A DNA stretch of 64,000 nucleotides from Effrenium voratum (Eukaryota > Sar > Dinophyceae > Suessiales > Symbiodiniaceae), in contig CAUJNA010000866.1 in assembly GCA_963377175.1 (NCBI GenBank), forward strand, positions 1-64,000, read 5' to 3'. The first letter of the stretch is position 1. The number at the start of each line of letters is the position of its first letter. The position numbers were made by a program, and so were the translations under genes. Of the stretch, positions 31,549 to 41,455 are shown one piece after another. The notes below the pieces were generated by a model. The model was not told the DNA's origin. It made no database searches and saw only the letters and a list, made by a program, of their open reading frames with translations.

Positions 31549-32049
31549 ATGGACATCGATGATTCGAAGCAGCACCCATGGCTCGAATACTCGGTCTGGC
31601 AGGAACAGGAGTGGGTGCGGATATACACTCCAGGACAGCCTCAGCGATGGCACCGCGGTGACACTGTACCTGATCTACCTGAAAATTCTTTTCGGGAATG
31701 GCAGCGGGTGACTGATCCCAATGAGCATGTCCAGGCGTGGAACATCCGCGACTGGCAGCATCAGGGATACCAGCGTATTCTGTCTCGGATGGAGTCCTTC
31801 GCAACTCATTATCCGCATGATCAATCTCTTGCTCAAGTTCGGAACTCCGATGCCGTTCCAATTGAGGAGACGTTCACCTACGCCACCCCGTTTTCCCATG
31901 GTGATCGCCAGGCTGCTTCGCAACTCGCTTCAGTCCTCTATGGCGACATTCGTAACGCTCAACGTGGTGATCTATCGTTCCCGTCTTCTGAGCGGTTTAG
32001 GGCTGTGTCTCGCTCCCCTCGCCGTGGTGGATATTTTGGTCAACGATAG
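31549..32049 (+). CDS. Element ORF11: WIRIY/REW/RDW domain protein, copy 4
   Basis: 166 residues from ATG at 31549. A further upstream in-frame ATG lies at 31486, before a possible CTATCAG acceptor. The domain is EWVRIYTPGQPQRW, SFREWQRVTDPN, WNIRDWQHQGYQRI, shorter between motifs than ORF8/9. The C-terminus is helical then basic (FRAVSRSPRRGGYFG). Last ORF of the element, 50 bases before the 3' hairpin. Confidence 0.6.
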   Translation: MDIDDSKQHPWLEYSVWQEQEWVRIYTPGQPQRWHRGDTVPDLPENSFREWQRVTDPNEHVQAWNIRDWQHQGYQRILSRMESFATHYPHDQSLAQVRNSDAVPIEETFTYATPFSHGDRQAASQLASVLYGDIRNAQRGDLSFPSSERFRAVSRSPRRGGYFGQR

Positions 32050-32096
32050 AGACTCGGGTTGGAGCATGTGATCTTCCTGCAGAAAAAGAGAAACCT

Positions 32097-32115
32097 CGCC
32101 CCTCATTGAGGGGCG
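32097..32115 (+). terminator. 3'-end hairpin of the element
   Basis: CGCCCCTC-ATT-GAGGGGCG, a perfect 8-bp GC-rich stem with a 3-base loop, immediately followed by TGTGTGTG and the downstream direct repeat. It probably marks the 3' end of the RNA recognised by the reverse transcriptase; termination in the bacterial sense is not implied. Confidence 0.55.
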
Positions 32116-32123
32116 TGTGTGTG

Positions 32124-32448
32124 CGGAGTGGCAGAATACCCTGCCACCACAACCTTTTTCCGCTGCAGCAGGGGGCGCAGGGAGTTTCAGCGAACGAAGA
32201 CGCTCGCTGTTAACTCGTGATATCCAGCCTGATCAGCTGGACGTACCTGCAATTGTGATGTTTGTGAATGTCCTTTTGGTCCCCCCCCTGAACCGCCGTT
32301 GCTTTTGTGTGCCCCTGTTCAAGTAACTAGAGTGAAGCTGAGTGATGTGCGAGTCGAAGCTCACCATACTCGAGACTCATCAGTTGTACTCGAAACTCAT
32401 CAGTTGTACTCGAAAGATTAGCACTCTCCATCTGGAGTTCAAGTGTGT
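32124..32448 (+). repeat. 3' terminal direct repeat (pseudo-LTR)
   Basis: Same sequence as 20427-20762 apart from one substitution (CCACCACAACC for CCACCAAAACC) and an 11-base deletion after TTTCAGCGA. Runs directly into a short (TG)n tract at 32449 and then diverged TG-rich DNA. Confidence 0.9.
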
Positions 32449-33221
32449 GTGTGTGTGTGTGTTCATGTGTTCGTTTGTTTGTGTGCCTGTTTTTGCTTGT
32501 TTAATGTGTGCGTGTGCGGGAAGTGGACAGGGTAGCTTGGCTGGGCACTTCGATCTCCCGAGGTGGTTTGTCACGGGGAAAGGCGAGCTGGCAACTCAGA
32601 CCTGTGAAATCCCCCCAGCCTTGCGCGTCAAAAACGCGGGACCTGGAACTGCCGCCGGTGTTTGATACATCTTCTTGGTTCCCCGCAACGGTTACTTGGC
32701 GTCAAACTCGGAATAAAGAACGACAGGCCAACAAAAACAATCCTTAACTCACTTGAGATTGAAGCAAATGGTGATGTTTAAAGGGACGTTTAGGCCACCC
32801 TGTGAGATTGACTGAGGCCGTGAGTCGAAGAGAGCATCCACACCAGCGTTTCTTGACGCAAGATGGGGGAGCAAGAGCAAGACTGGAGGCTGCCAGTGCA
32901 AGCCTCAGAATATCTTCGAAGTCCCGATCCAGCGATCTAGGTTTCATTTTGTTGACTCTTTCTCTAATCGGGCTAATCAAGTCTCAAGCTGTTTTGGCGA
33001 AAAACACCAAACTCTCAGAACGCAGGCCCTTTTGGTCTCACCAACGGAACAACAAGGTTCACCGTGCCCGCTTTGCAGCGCCACAGTTTCCGCTTTGCGG
33101 AACCTCTAGCAAAGCGGGCTTGCTTGGCAAAAGGAGGCAGGTGGTGCGACAGATTTTGGCCATGCTATGTGCACCACTTGAGATTCAAAGAAAGATATTG
33201 TTGAAGAAAACCGTTAGGGGA

Positions 33222-33354
33222 AAGAAACGCGCTGCCAGGAAGAAACGCGCTGGCGATAAGAAACGCGGCCGCGGGAAGAAACACGGTCGCGGCAAGAAAC
33301 GCGTTGGCGTCAAGAAACAAGTCTGCGGTAAGAAACGCGTTTGCCAAACAAAAA
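33222..33354. repeat. 18-bp minisatellite (AAGAAACGCG...)
   Basis: About 7.4 units of AAGAAACGCGYTGGCGRN with exact 18-bp spacing. Read on the + strand it gives a KKRxxR hexapeptide repeat. Confidence 0.85.
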
Positions 33355-33910
33355 ATATCCGACCGCGCTGGCGGTGAGAAACGCGTGGGCAGTGTTGGCG
33401 GGAGTGTTCTAGACAGTCCCCATGCTTCTGTGATGATGCTTCGAAAGGTGGCCCATGTTTGTCGGGATGTTTTTGAGTGTCCCTCATCTTGACTCGGAGG
33501 AGGCAACCCCAACGAATGGAAGCACGTTGCCAAATGTCCTGGATGTTTGCTGTACGGATCTTTGGCAGGGCAGGACGTGGCAGGACGACGCTACAATTAT
33601 GCTACAATGGGGACGTTTGCGGGGATGTGTGCAGGCGCCCTCTCTCACGGGCTAAATAGGACAGCGGGGTTCTCACCATGGCCGGTCACGTTGCTACTGT
33701 GGATGGTTGCGAAATCCATTTCACGGTATTTTGTCAACCCTGCGTGGCTCCTCTTCCTGCAAGTGGCTGAAAACCCGCTAGGCGCCAAGACCGCGCCACA
33801 CCCTGCAGACATGGCGCCGCAGAGGCGGCTCGGTCACGTGAACGCGGTGGGACGCCCTTCTCAAGGTTTGAGGCGAAACAAAACCTGAGGCACAGTCAAA
33901 GCCCAGATCT

Positions 33911-34018
33911 AGGTCCCCCAGTAGTGCCCTTTTACCCTTTTCTTGGGGGAGGGTTCCCCTACTGGAATAGACTACAGAAAAAGGGTGCCCTTATTCTATC
34001 CTCTCTGCAGGATCTAGA
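33911..34018. mobile_element. MITE-like element, family E
   Basis: Starts AGGTCCCCCAGTAGTGCCC and ends CTCTCTGCAGGATCTAGA; inside are GGGGGAGGGTTCCCCTACT and AATAGACTAC. Copies lie at 39604 (partial) and 46342. Confidence 0.7.
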
Positions 34019-34817
34019 GATGATTGGAGGGCAGTAAGGGACAACCCCAGCCACACATGAGTCACAATCAAAACCCGGGTAAGTGAAGCTTAAGGGACAA
34101 TCCCAACCAAAAATAGCTGCGGATATCCGCCTTCATGGTTCTTGAAGCATGGTTCCGGGTCGACCATTTTAATACCGGGTTTTGGGCAAGTGACTCAGTT
34201 CCCTTTTTGGGGTACATGACCCACAGCCACTTTGGTTCTGGGGCTACGACCATTTTAACTTTGGTGCATTTTGCTTGGCTGTTAGGACTTTAACTTTTTG
34301 CCAACTAATGGGTTTTCCACTAAACCACTAAAAGTTATTGTTTTTGCAGGGGAGCAGAAAGCAACCGAGTTAATACCGGTTTTGAGCAAGTGGCTCACAG
34401 TTGCGCTTGGAGGCTGCGGGTTCTCATCCAGAGCTTCCGCGGACTCCACGGCTTGGAGCTTTCTGTGAGGCAAGTGAAGCTTCGGGATTCCAACCAAGCG
34501 CAACGGTGGGTTCCCGGTAAAGCCCACAAAACAGGGTAGCCTCAAAAAAGAGGGGCCCAACTGGCCGTGGCTGAAAATGGCTCAAAAAATTGGAAGCCCA
34601 AATGAAATGGACACAAAAGACTACATCTGCGAAGCCTTCAGCTGTTTGATTTTAGAGCCCTACCCGGATAGGTGCGGATATGTCTGACCTGCTGATATTA
34701 TTTTCCGTGGGTTTTGGGCAGACTTCACAGTTTTCGCCAGCGTTTTTTTTCCCCCCCTCGTTTTTCTCGCGGCTCCGACTCGAAACAAACAGCAAAAAGG
34801 GTACCGAAACCCTGAAA

Positions 34818-34932
34818 TGGCTGTGGGTCAAAACCAATGGTACCATTTTGGGGTGGGTGCAGCACCCATTTTAGTCTATTTTAGTGGGGATTGGGATGTT
34901 CACTGTGAATACGGGATTTTGACCCATGGCCA
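34818..34932. mobile_element. MITE-like element, family A
   Basis: Best copy of the family: TGGCTGTGGGTCAAAACC at the left and TTTTGACCCATGGCCA at the right form the inverted ends. Confidence 0.8.
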
Positions 34933-35261
34933 AATGTCCAACTTAAAAATGATGGAAGTATTGCAACCCACAATTATGGAATTTGGTGAATTCCAATCCT
35001 CTTCTTATGAGTAGTTCTTTCGGGTCCAGGTGGGTGTTTCTCCAAATTGGATTCCAATCCAAATAATTTCCTAAAATGCTGCGGTTTCCGTTGGGCGTCC
35101 CTGAAAAAAACCACGAGGGGGTCATTCTGAGAAGCTCCTCGGAGGCGCTGCTTCTCCTGCATTTGCGCCATTGCTGGGCCATCCTGGCATGGAGTGTTTG
35201 AAGGGCGCAAAAGCGCGGTCAGTGAGCGTGTTTCGCGGACCGCTGTTGGTGGTTCACCCCT

Positions 35262-35400
35262 TTTTTGGGAGAAACCAACCAGTTTTTGGGGAGAAACCAA
35301 TCATTTTTTAGGGAAACCAAACATTTTTTGGGAAGCCAACCATTTTTGGGGAAGCCAACCATTTTTTGGGAAGCCAATTATTTTCAGAAGTCAATCATTT
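35262..35400. repeat. ~22-bp tandem repeat (GGGAARCCAACCATTTTTT)
   Basis: Six or so units of GGGGAAGCCAACCATTTTTT and variants, with decreasing fidelity to the right. Confidence 0.8.
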
Positions 35401-36194
35401 GAGGCTTTTGAGGGGAAGCCCAGAACAAAAAGCCAATCATGTCGGGGGTTCCTCATTAAGAGACAAACCCCTGAGGAAAGCATTAGAGGCCTGGGCGGTC
35501 ACAAGTTTGCGAAATTGCCTTGGAGTGGCAGGCGGAGGCACGCAGACTTGCAAACAGGTGGCGCGTTTGAGGCTGGGTATCAGACTGCCTGGAGCCCTGG
35601 TGACTTGTACACTTGTCGCGGTGGCCAAACTATTCTTCGGTAGTTTCCCTATTTCACCCACTAAAAGTTAGTCACTTTTAGCGGGGGATCTGAGGGCAGC
35701 CCAGTAACATGGCAGCTCATTTCCTTTTGAAGGGAGCCCCTGTCAGTTGCCATGTTAGTTGGAGGGAGGGTAACCCATTTGAATACTGCCAACCCCAAGC
35801 GCGTTTTGCGGATTTGTTTCACTCTCACTGTATTTGAATACTGGTTGAACGATACCCTTTGTTTGAAGAGTATCGTTCTTGGATCTCCAACGGGCGCAGC
35901 AGGCGCACACCAGTCATTTGAGTACTGCTGAAGGCAATCCCAAGTATTTTTTATTTTATTTGTTTACTTTTTAGCTCACGGTGTGAAGACCAGGTGCTGT
36001 GAATTGGAACCATGTTTTTTTTAGCCATTGACATGAATCTCCGGCTTCAGCTGAAACGTGAGGGATCTTTTCTGGCATCCTGAAAAAAGCACACTCCTGC
36101 AAATGAATAGAACGTTCCTACGGCTATTCAAAAGGACAAATTGTGTTATGTCTTCTACTCTCGAGCTTGGCACCAAAAAACACATTCCTGCGCC

Positions 36195-37719
36195 ATGAAG
36201 GTGGATGTTTACTTGCCCAGTGGAGATGGTGTTTCTTTAGAAGTCTCGCCGGCTACACCCATCAGCGAGCTGAAGGCTGCAGCGCAGCGGCATTTTCAAC
36301 GCCGCTTGAAGCTCACTGCGAAAGGCAGCTTGAATTGACGGCAACGCTGGGAGAGGCCGGATTGCAAGACGGGGAGGGGATGCGGTGGCTGCCGTGGTGC
36401 AGTTTACCAAACTTGCAGCAACTTGTAAGGCATTTGCGTTGCATGGCCACGAGGACGAGGTTGTGACCTGGGGCGATCCAGAACTTGGCGGAGACAGCAG
36501 CCAGGTGCGAGAGCAGCTGGGGAATGTCAAGCACATCCAAGCAACTAGAAGTGCTTTTGCCGGAATTCTTGAATCTGGGGCAGTGGTGTGCTGGGGTCAT
36601 CCACAACGTGGCGGAGACAGCAGCCAGGTGCAAGAGCAACTGAGGAACGTCCAGCACATCCAAGCAGCTGGCAGTGCATTTGCTGCCGTTCTCGAATCTG
36701 GGGCTGTTGTGACCTGGGGCGCTCCAGGATATGGTGGAGACAGCAGCCAGGTGCGAGAGCAGCTGGGGAATGTCAAGCACATCCAAGCAACTAGAAGTGC
36801 TTTTGCCGGAATTCTTGAATCTGGGGCAGTGGTGTGCTGGGGTCATCCACAACGTGGCGGAGACAGCAGCCAGGTGCAAGAGCAACTGAGGAACGTACAG
36901 CACATCCAAGCAGCTGGCAGTGCATTTGCTGCCGTTCTCGAATCTGGGGCTGTTGTGACCTGGGGCGCTCCAGGATATGGTGGAGACAGCAGCCAGGTGC
37001 AAGAGCAGCTGAGGAACGTTCAACACATCCAAGCAACTGACGGTGCGTTTGCTGCCATTCTTGAATCTGGGGCTGTTGTGACCTGGGGTAGTCCACATCG
37101 TGGTGGAGACAGCAGCCAGGTGCAAGAGCAGCTGAGAAACGTCCAGTACATCCAAGCAACTGCCGGCGCATTTGCTGCCATTCTTGAATCTGGAGCTGTC
37201 GTCACTTGGGGTTATGCAGCCGGTGGCGGAGACAGCAGCCAGGTGCAAGAGCAGTTGAGAAACGTCCAGTACATCCAAGCAACCGCCGACGCATTTGCTG
37301 TGACCTGGGGGGATTCCCACCGTCGCATGGACAGCAGCCAGGAGACTGAGCAGCTGAGGAACGTCCAGCACATCCAAGCAGCTGCCGGTGCTGCTTTTGC
37401 TGCCATTCTTGCATCTGGGGCTGTTGTGACCTGGGGTGATCAAAAACGTGGCGGAGACAGCAGCCAGGTGCAAGAGCAGCTGAAAAACGTCCAGTGCATC
37501 CAAGCAACTGCCGGCGCTTTTGCTGCCCTTCTCGAATCTGGGGCTGTTGTCACTTGGGGTCATCCGCAACTTGGCGGAGACAGCAGCCAGGTGCAGGAGC
37601 AACTGAGGAACGTCCAGCACATCCAGGCAACTGACGGTGCTTTTGCTGCCTTTCTTGAATCTGGGGCAGTTTTGACCTGGGGTCGTGCAAGCTGGGGCGG
37701 AGACAGCAGAGCCAGGTGA
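36195..37719 (+). pseudogene. Ubiquitin-like/RCC1-repeat protein copy, frameshifted
   Basis: ATG at 36195 opens a ubiquitin-like domain (MKVDVYLPSGDGVSLEV, PISELKAAAQ). The frame then breaks near 36,332 (GCAGCTTGAATTGA) and again near 36,375. RCC1-like repeats of 41 residues follow from about 36385 (GAVVTWG, GGDSSQVQEQLRNVQHI, AFAAILES), at least nine repeats. RCC1 repeats normally build a beta-propeller, and this Ubl-RCC1 pairing resembles HERC-type proteins abundant in dinoflagellates. One repeat lacks its central residues (ADAFAVTWGDSHRRMDSS), and the last is cut short by a two-base insertion at GACAGCAGAGCC. No introns are seen, consistent with a retrocopy. Two internal frameshifts plus the terminal one argue against a working gene, unless introns or sequencing errors explain them. 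Confidence 0.75.
36490..36981. repeat. 246-bp tandem duplication inside the RCC1 copy
   Basis: 36490-36735 and 36736-36981 differ at one site that I can see (C at 36650, A at 36896). The unit is exactly two 41-codon RCC1 repeats. Confidence 0.85.
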
Positions 37720-37799
37720 GGTCGTGCACAGCCTTCATTTCGAGCTGTCGTACACATGCCGCGCTTTTGAAAGAAGCGTCGCCCAGGAGAACTGTTTCT

Positions 37800-37928
37800 T
37801 ACCCCCTACTCCAAATACCCACTTGTTTCCTTTTTTTTGTGGAAAACCCGGGTTTCCATGGTAAATACCTCCTCTTTTAGTAGAAGGTTGACATCATACC
37901 CTAAAAAATGGGTATTGGGTGTAAGGGT
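37800..37928. mobile_element. MITE-like element, family D
   Basis: TACCCCCTACTCCAAATACC at the left, GGGTATTGGGTGTAAGGG at the right, with CCATGGTAAATACCTCC and GACATCATACCCT inside. Confidence 0.8.
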
Positions 37929-38431
37929 AGAGAGTCCGACTTTGGGTTCGGGGTGAATCAGCTGCGATGTATCGATGCACACTAGTGATAGAGGTGAGCG
38001 ACAAAATGAGCAACAGTCAACTTTCACCATCAGCTACAGCCAATAGTCAACATGGCATGCTAGCCTGGCATGTTGCCAGAGGTTGCTTGCAAAAGGTGCT
38101 ATGAGTCTAAAAAAGGGAACACACTCAAGAATGGTAGCGATTCTCCCGCGTGTAAACGATGTCCCAAGCACCGATCAAGGTTCATACAGAAACTGCGGCT
38201 TAAAGTTGCCCCGGTCAGTATCGCCACTTTACCGAACAGCAAGTGATGCCCTTTGGTTGCATCCATTTCCTTAAGAACATGCCTTTTATTTTCCCTTGCT
38301 GGTTTTAAAGGGAATCTATCACTACTGGAAATATTTGGTATTTTGATTTAGGGGGCTTATGCACCAGCTAGCCAGCTGGGATGCATGAACCCCATTTGAC
38401 TTTTTCCGATAAACCAATCCCAAGTGTCAGC

Positions 38432-38566
38432 TTACCCCCTACTCCAAGTACCCACTTTCTTTTAAGGTATGATGTCGACCCTCTACTAAAAAAGGTATTT
38501 ACCTTGCAAAACCAGGTTTGCCAAAAAATACCCTAGGAAAAAGTGGATACTTGGAGTAGGGGGTAC
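38432..38566. mobile_element. MITE-like element, family D (inverted centre)
   Basis: TTACCCCCTACTCCAAGTAC at the left and its inverse (TACTTGGAGTAGGGGGTA) at the right; the centre runs in the opposite orientation to the 37800 copy. Confidence 0.8.
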
Positions 38567-40174
38567 TACTAGTTGGTGGTTTGGATTGATGGTTTGGGAA
38601 TTTGGACCATTTCCTGCTTCCAGTGGAGGGTACCCCTTCAGAAAACCAGCAAGCCACCGATTCGGCTCCAAACCACCAGTTAGAGGGAAGCTGAAAGCAC
38701 GTTTTCCAGTGGTGTCCAAAGAAAGGCCCTTGGTTTGCCTGGACCCCGCAAAGACCCCCTTTTTTCTGGCTTTGTACCGCATTTGTTTGGGTCAAAGGCA
38801 AAACAACGGTCTTTTGGAGGTCCAGGTGGATCTGCAAGGGCGTTGACCTCAAATTGGTGGGCCTTTGGTTTTGGATACAGGAAAGCCAGGATTAAGTATT
38901 TGTAACAGTTGTTGCCATGTGAATAGTTTGTGTTTCGTTGTGTTGCTTTTGATAATGTGTAGCGGGGGGCTGCAAACAATTCTTTTTGCTACCATACCCT
39001 TCCCCACAATTAGCTCCCCCTTTTTTCTTCTTCGCTTTTTTGGGGTCCCCTTTGTTTCCCACTAACCAGACAGAAACGGCGTTTGTTTTTTTGTTGCCGG
39101 GGTCCTCTTCTTCCTGCCTAGACACACCTGGCCCCCTTACGTCCCGAGACCTGGAGACCTGGAGGCCCCGAGACCATCGCCAAGGGGCGTTGGTCTTTGT
39201 TTCCGAAAGCGGATTCATTCCCATGGGTTTCATTAGGTGGTTTCGAAGCAAACAACGGTTTCAACCAAGGGTTTCGTTAGGTGGTTTCATTCGGTGGTTT
39301 CGCAACCGTGTTGGATGTTGTTTCGAAACATGTCTCCCATTTTTGCGCTGATTGTGGTTGAGTGGTTGAAATCCAAGTGCACTTAACTGCTAAAAATCTA
39401 GATGGGTTGCTCCCCAAACCCAACGTCAACCAAGTTTAGGGGCTCGAAGAATGGAGCGCAAAGCGCGCTCGTGAGCCTCCAGCTTATCGTTCGATGTTTC
39501 TATGTTGGCTTTGAAGGGAATCGATTTCACTACTGCCTGGAGTCTCGATGACCGCGAAAAACTGGTGGGGTCATGACCAACCATTTTTTAAGGGTCAGAA
39601 GGAGACCCCCCAGTAGTGCCCTTTTACCCTTTTTTGGGGGAGGGTTTATCTACCAAAATGGACGGCAGACAAAAGTTGGTATAGAATAGGTATCCAAGGG
39701 ACAGCAGGCAGAACCTGAGGACCTGGTGCTGAATCGTGAGGAACCTGGGGATGGGTTCCATGGGTTGACTATTTTCCAAGGTCGACTGAGCCGCAGAGGC
39801 GGTGGATTTCTCAAAAAGGGTGTGTCTTCTTTTGGGTGACTTCCCCAAAATGTGATTTCCTTGTTGTTTCCCTTTAAACCACTATAAAAGGGGACTTAAA
39901 AGGGGCACCCTCCACAAAATGACGCCCAAAAGGCCCCAAAAAAGACGTTTCCTCTTGGTTTCCCACGTAAAACCACAATAAAAGAGGCACTCTCCAACAG
40001 CGACACGGGTGGCACTTTCAGAGGATGTTGCAAGTCTCACTTTGTCCCAGTTTAAAAGATGTCAAGACTGTTTTTTTTTTTTTTTTATGTGAGAAACGTC
40101 TGAGGACAAGCAAAGTTCAGACACATTGCACTTGGAGAACTTCTTCCAGCTTGAAGAGTCTGAAACCGTCTCAG

Positions 40175-40246
40175 GTTTGGAACCTGGAAGGGCACATTGA
40201 GGACTACATCCCGGGAGAAGACTTGGAGTTCCACGTGGCCGCGGAG
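40175..40246 (+). CDS. C2 domain 3, VWNLEG exon
   Basis: A 24-codon exon after TCTCAG|G: VWNLEGHIEDYIPGE then DLEFHVAAE, the C2 pattern W-N-x-E ... G-x-D-L-x-F-x-V. The donor appears to be GA (GCGGAG|GAATGC). The next strand of the domain (D-D-x-L-G) was not found. Confidence 0.6.
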
Positions 40247-40764
40247 GAATGCGGGGATGGGTCAAAAGCGGCTTCCCTGTAGACCAAGCCCAAGGGTAGC
40301 CCTAGAACCACACGCCACACCTCACCCTGCCTTGGGGTCCTCCTTTTGGTTTCCAAATACAAACACAGCACGAACAACCACGCAGACACACAGCCACAAC
40401 ACACACACACACAGCCCACCCCGTCTTGAGGGTAGCTTCCTTTGGTTTCTTTTCCAACCGTTCAAGCCAACTCCGCAAGGGGAACCTGAGCCACAAAAAG
40501 AGACGAGCCCACAGCCACGGAAGACGCGCGAGGAGGGCCTCGAAGGCTCTGCGTTCCTGCGGCGGACTCCTCAGAGCTCCGTGCAAGCGGATTTGGAGCC
40601 CAAAGGGTCGAGAGAGCGACCTCTGGCGGTTTTTTTTTGGGGGTTCCCGCCGGAAGGGCAGAGGTCGGCAGAGGTCGGAAGAGGTTGGCAGTGTGGATGT
40701 TCTTTGGCTTGCAGTGTTAGGGGGGTCCATGCTCGCGAGAGTCGAATGTGACTGATGTTCGATT

Positions 40765-40830
40765 CCACTGTAAATACCAACAAACAATGGTTGCAACCAA
40801 GGTGGTGCAGGATGTCGTCCATCCACAGTA
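40765..40830. mobile_element. MITE-like element, family C (right half)
   Basis: GTAAATACCAACAAACAATG through GTCGTCCATCCACAGTA, truncated on the left. Confidence 0.65.
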
Positions 40831-41093
40831 CTAGTAAGATTTGTACAAGCGTGTGTTGAGATTGCCGTGCGGCTGCGTTGCAAGTACAACGTTTTTGTTT
40901 TGGTTGGATACCGGAGATGAAGGAAAGGACATCATGCTATTCCTTGGCATGGTATCACATTTTTGTATAAGCTTTGTAAAAAACATGTTGGTAGAGTCCC
41001 AGAAGTCACGGGTTTTTGCGCGCCAGAAGTCAGTGCTGCTTGTCTCCAATGTAGCTTGGACGAACGTTCGCTGCCGCTTTTCAAACCGCCGAG

Positions 41094-41196
41094 GTGTCAG
41101 CAGTTCTACCCCTTCGGTTTCAACTCAGAGCTGTCCATGTCCAACGACGGACACGGCCGACTGCCATTTGCTTACATGATCTTACATGGCTTGCAG
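41094..41196 (+). CDS. C2 domain 3, FYPFGFNSELSM exon
   Basis: After CCGAG|G the frame reads CQQFYPFGFNSELSM. This resembles the loop and last strand of the C2 domains in this region (compare SEEFFP at 13.8 kb). The frame stays open to GGCTTGCAG|GTGACC at 41196, but the true end may be earlier. Confidence 0.5.
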
Positions 41197-41374
41197 GTGA
41201 CCACTTCGTGTTCCAAGGCCCGTTTCTGGACTCCTGGGCTTGTCTCAAAATGGGGAAGCCCCCCAAAATGGCTTCTTTCCTTTTGGTTTTCCCTCTTCAA
41301 CACCCCAAAAAGCCGTTCTTTTTGAGACGTGCCCGGCTGTTGCCAAAAAGAGTCCGCAATGCCAGGCATCATAG

Positions 41375-41455
41375 GCCTTCTGCGGGTCAAGGTGACAGTG
41401 GATAAGGAGCCGCCAAAGAAGCCACTCATGGCAACAGGGCCAGCCACCGAGAAGA
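41375..41455 (+). CDS. C2 domain 3, end strand and linker exon
   Basis: After CATAG|G the frame reads LLRVKVTVDKEPPKKP then LMATGPATEK: a last beta-strand followed by a Lys/Pro-rich linker. Placed after the FYPFGF exon, it would close the C2 fold. Boundaries approximate. Confidence 0.45.

Larger units (their letters stand above)
20427..32448 (+). mobile_element. ~12-kb Penelope-like retroelement with many ORFs
   Basis: Bounded by direct repeats 20427-20762 (336 bp) and 32124-32448 (325 bp) that I align with one substitution and one 11-base gap. The outer flanks are (TG)n on both sides. Inside, all ORFs run on the + strand: a basic proline-rich ORF1, a GIY-YIG/reverse transcriptase ORF2, and eight or nine further ORFs. 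The reverse transcriptase has the GVAMGSP motif and C-terminal thumb seen in Penelope-like elements. An N-terminal GIY-YIG is the permuted order described for the Naiad/Chlamys group. No integrase, RNase H, aspartic protease or tyrosine recombinase was recognised, which argues against an LTR or DIRS element. Nothing seen is clearly broken except a possible frame change near 26,433, so the copy may be intact. Confidence 0.85.
32449..36194 (+). other. Non-coding stretch after the element
   Basis: Begins with the right half of the TG target to about 32520. Then a basic-repeat minisatellite (33222-33354), a family E element (33911-34018), a family A element (34818-34932) and a 22-bp repeat (35262-35400). 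A 191-residue Lys/Arg-rich frame at 32802-33377 is produced largely by the minisatellite. No gene is recognised. Confidence 0.5.
37720..40174 (+). other. Non-coding stretch with family D and E elements
   Basis: Family D elements at 37800-37928 and 38432-38566 and a partial family E element at 39604-39690. T16 at 40071-40087. No gene is recognised before the C2 exon at 40175. Confidence 0.5.

Noticed and set aside
20427..32448. LTR retrotransposon or retrovirus-like element
   Set aside because: No integrase, protease, RNase H, primer-binding site or TG...CA repeat ends recognised. RT motifs and the GIY-YIG domain fit Penelope-like elements.
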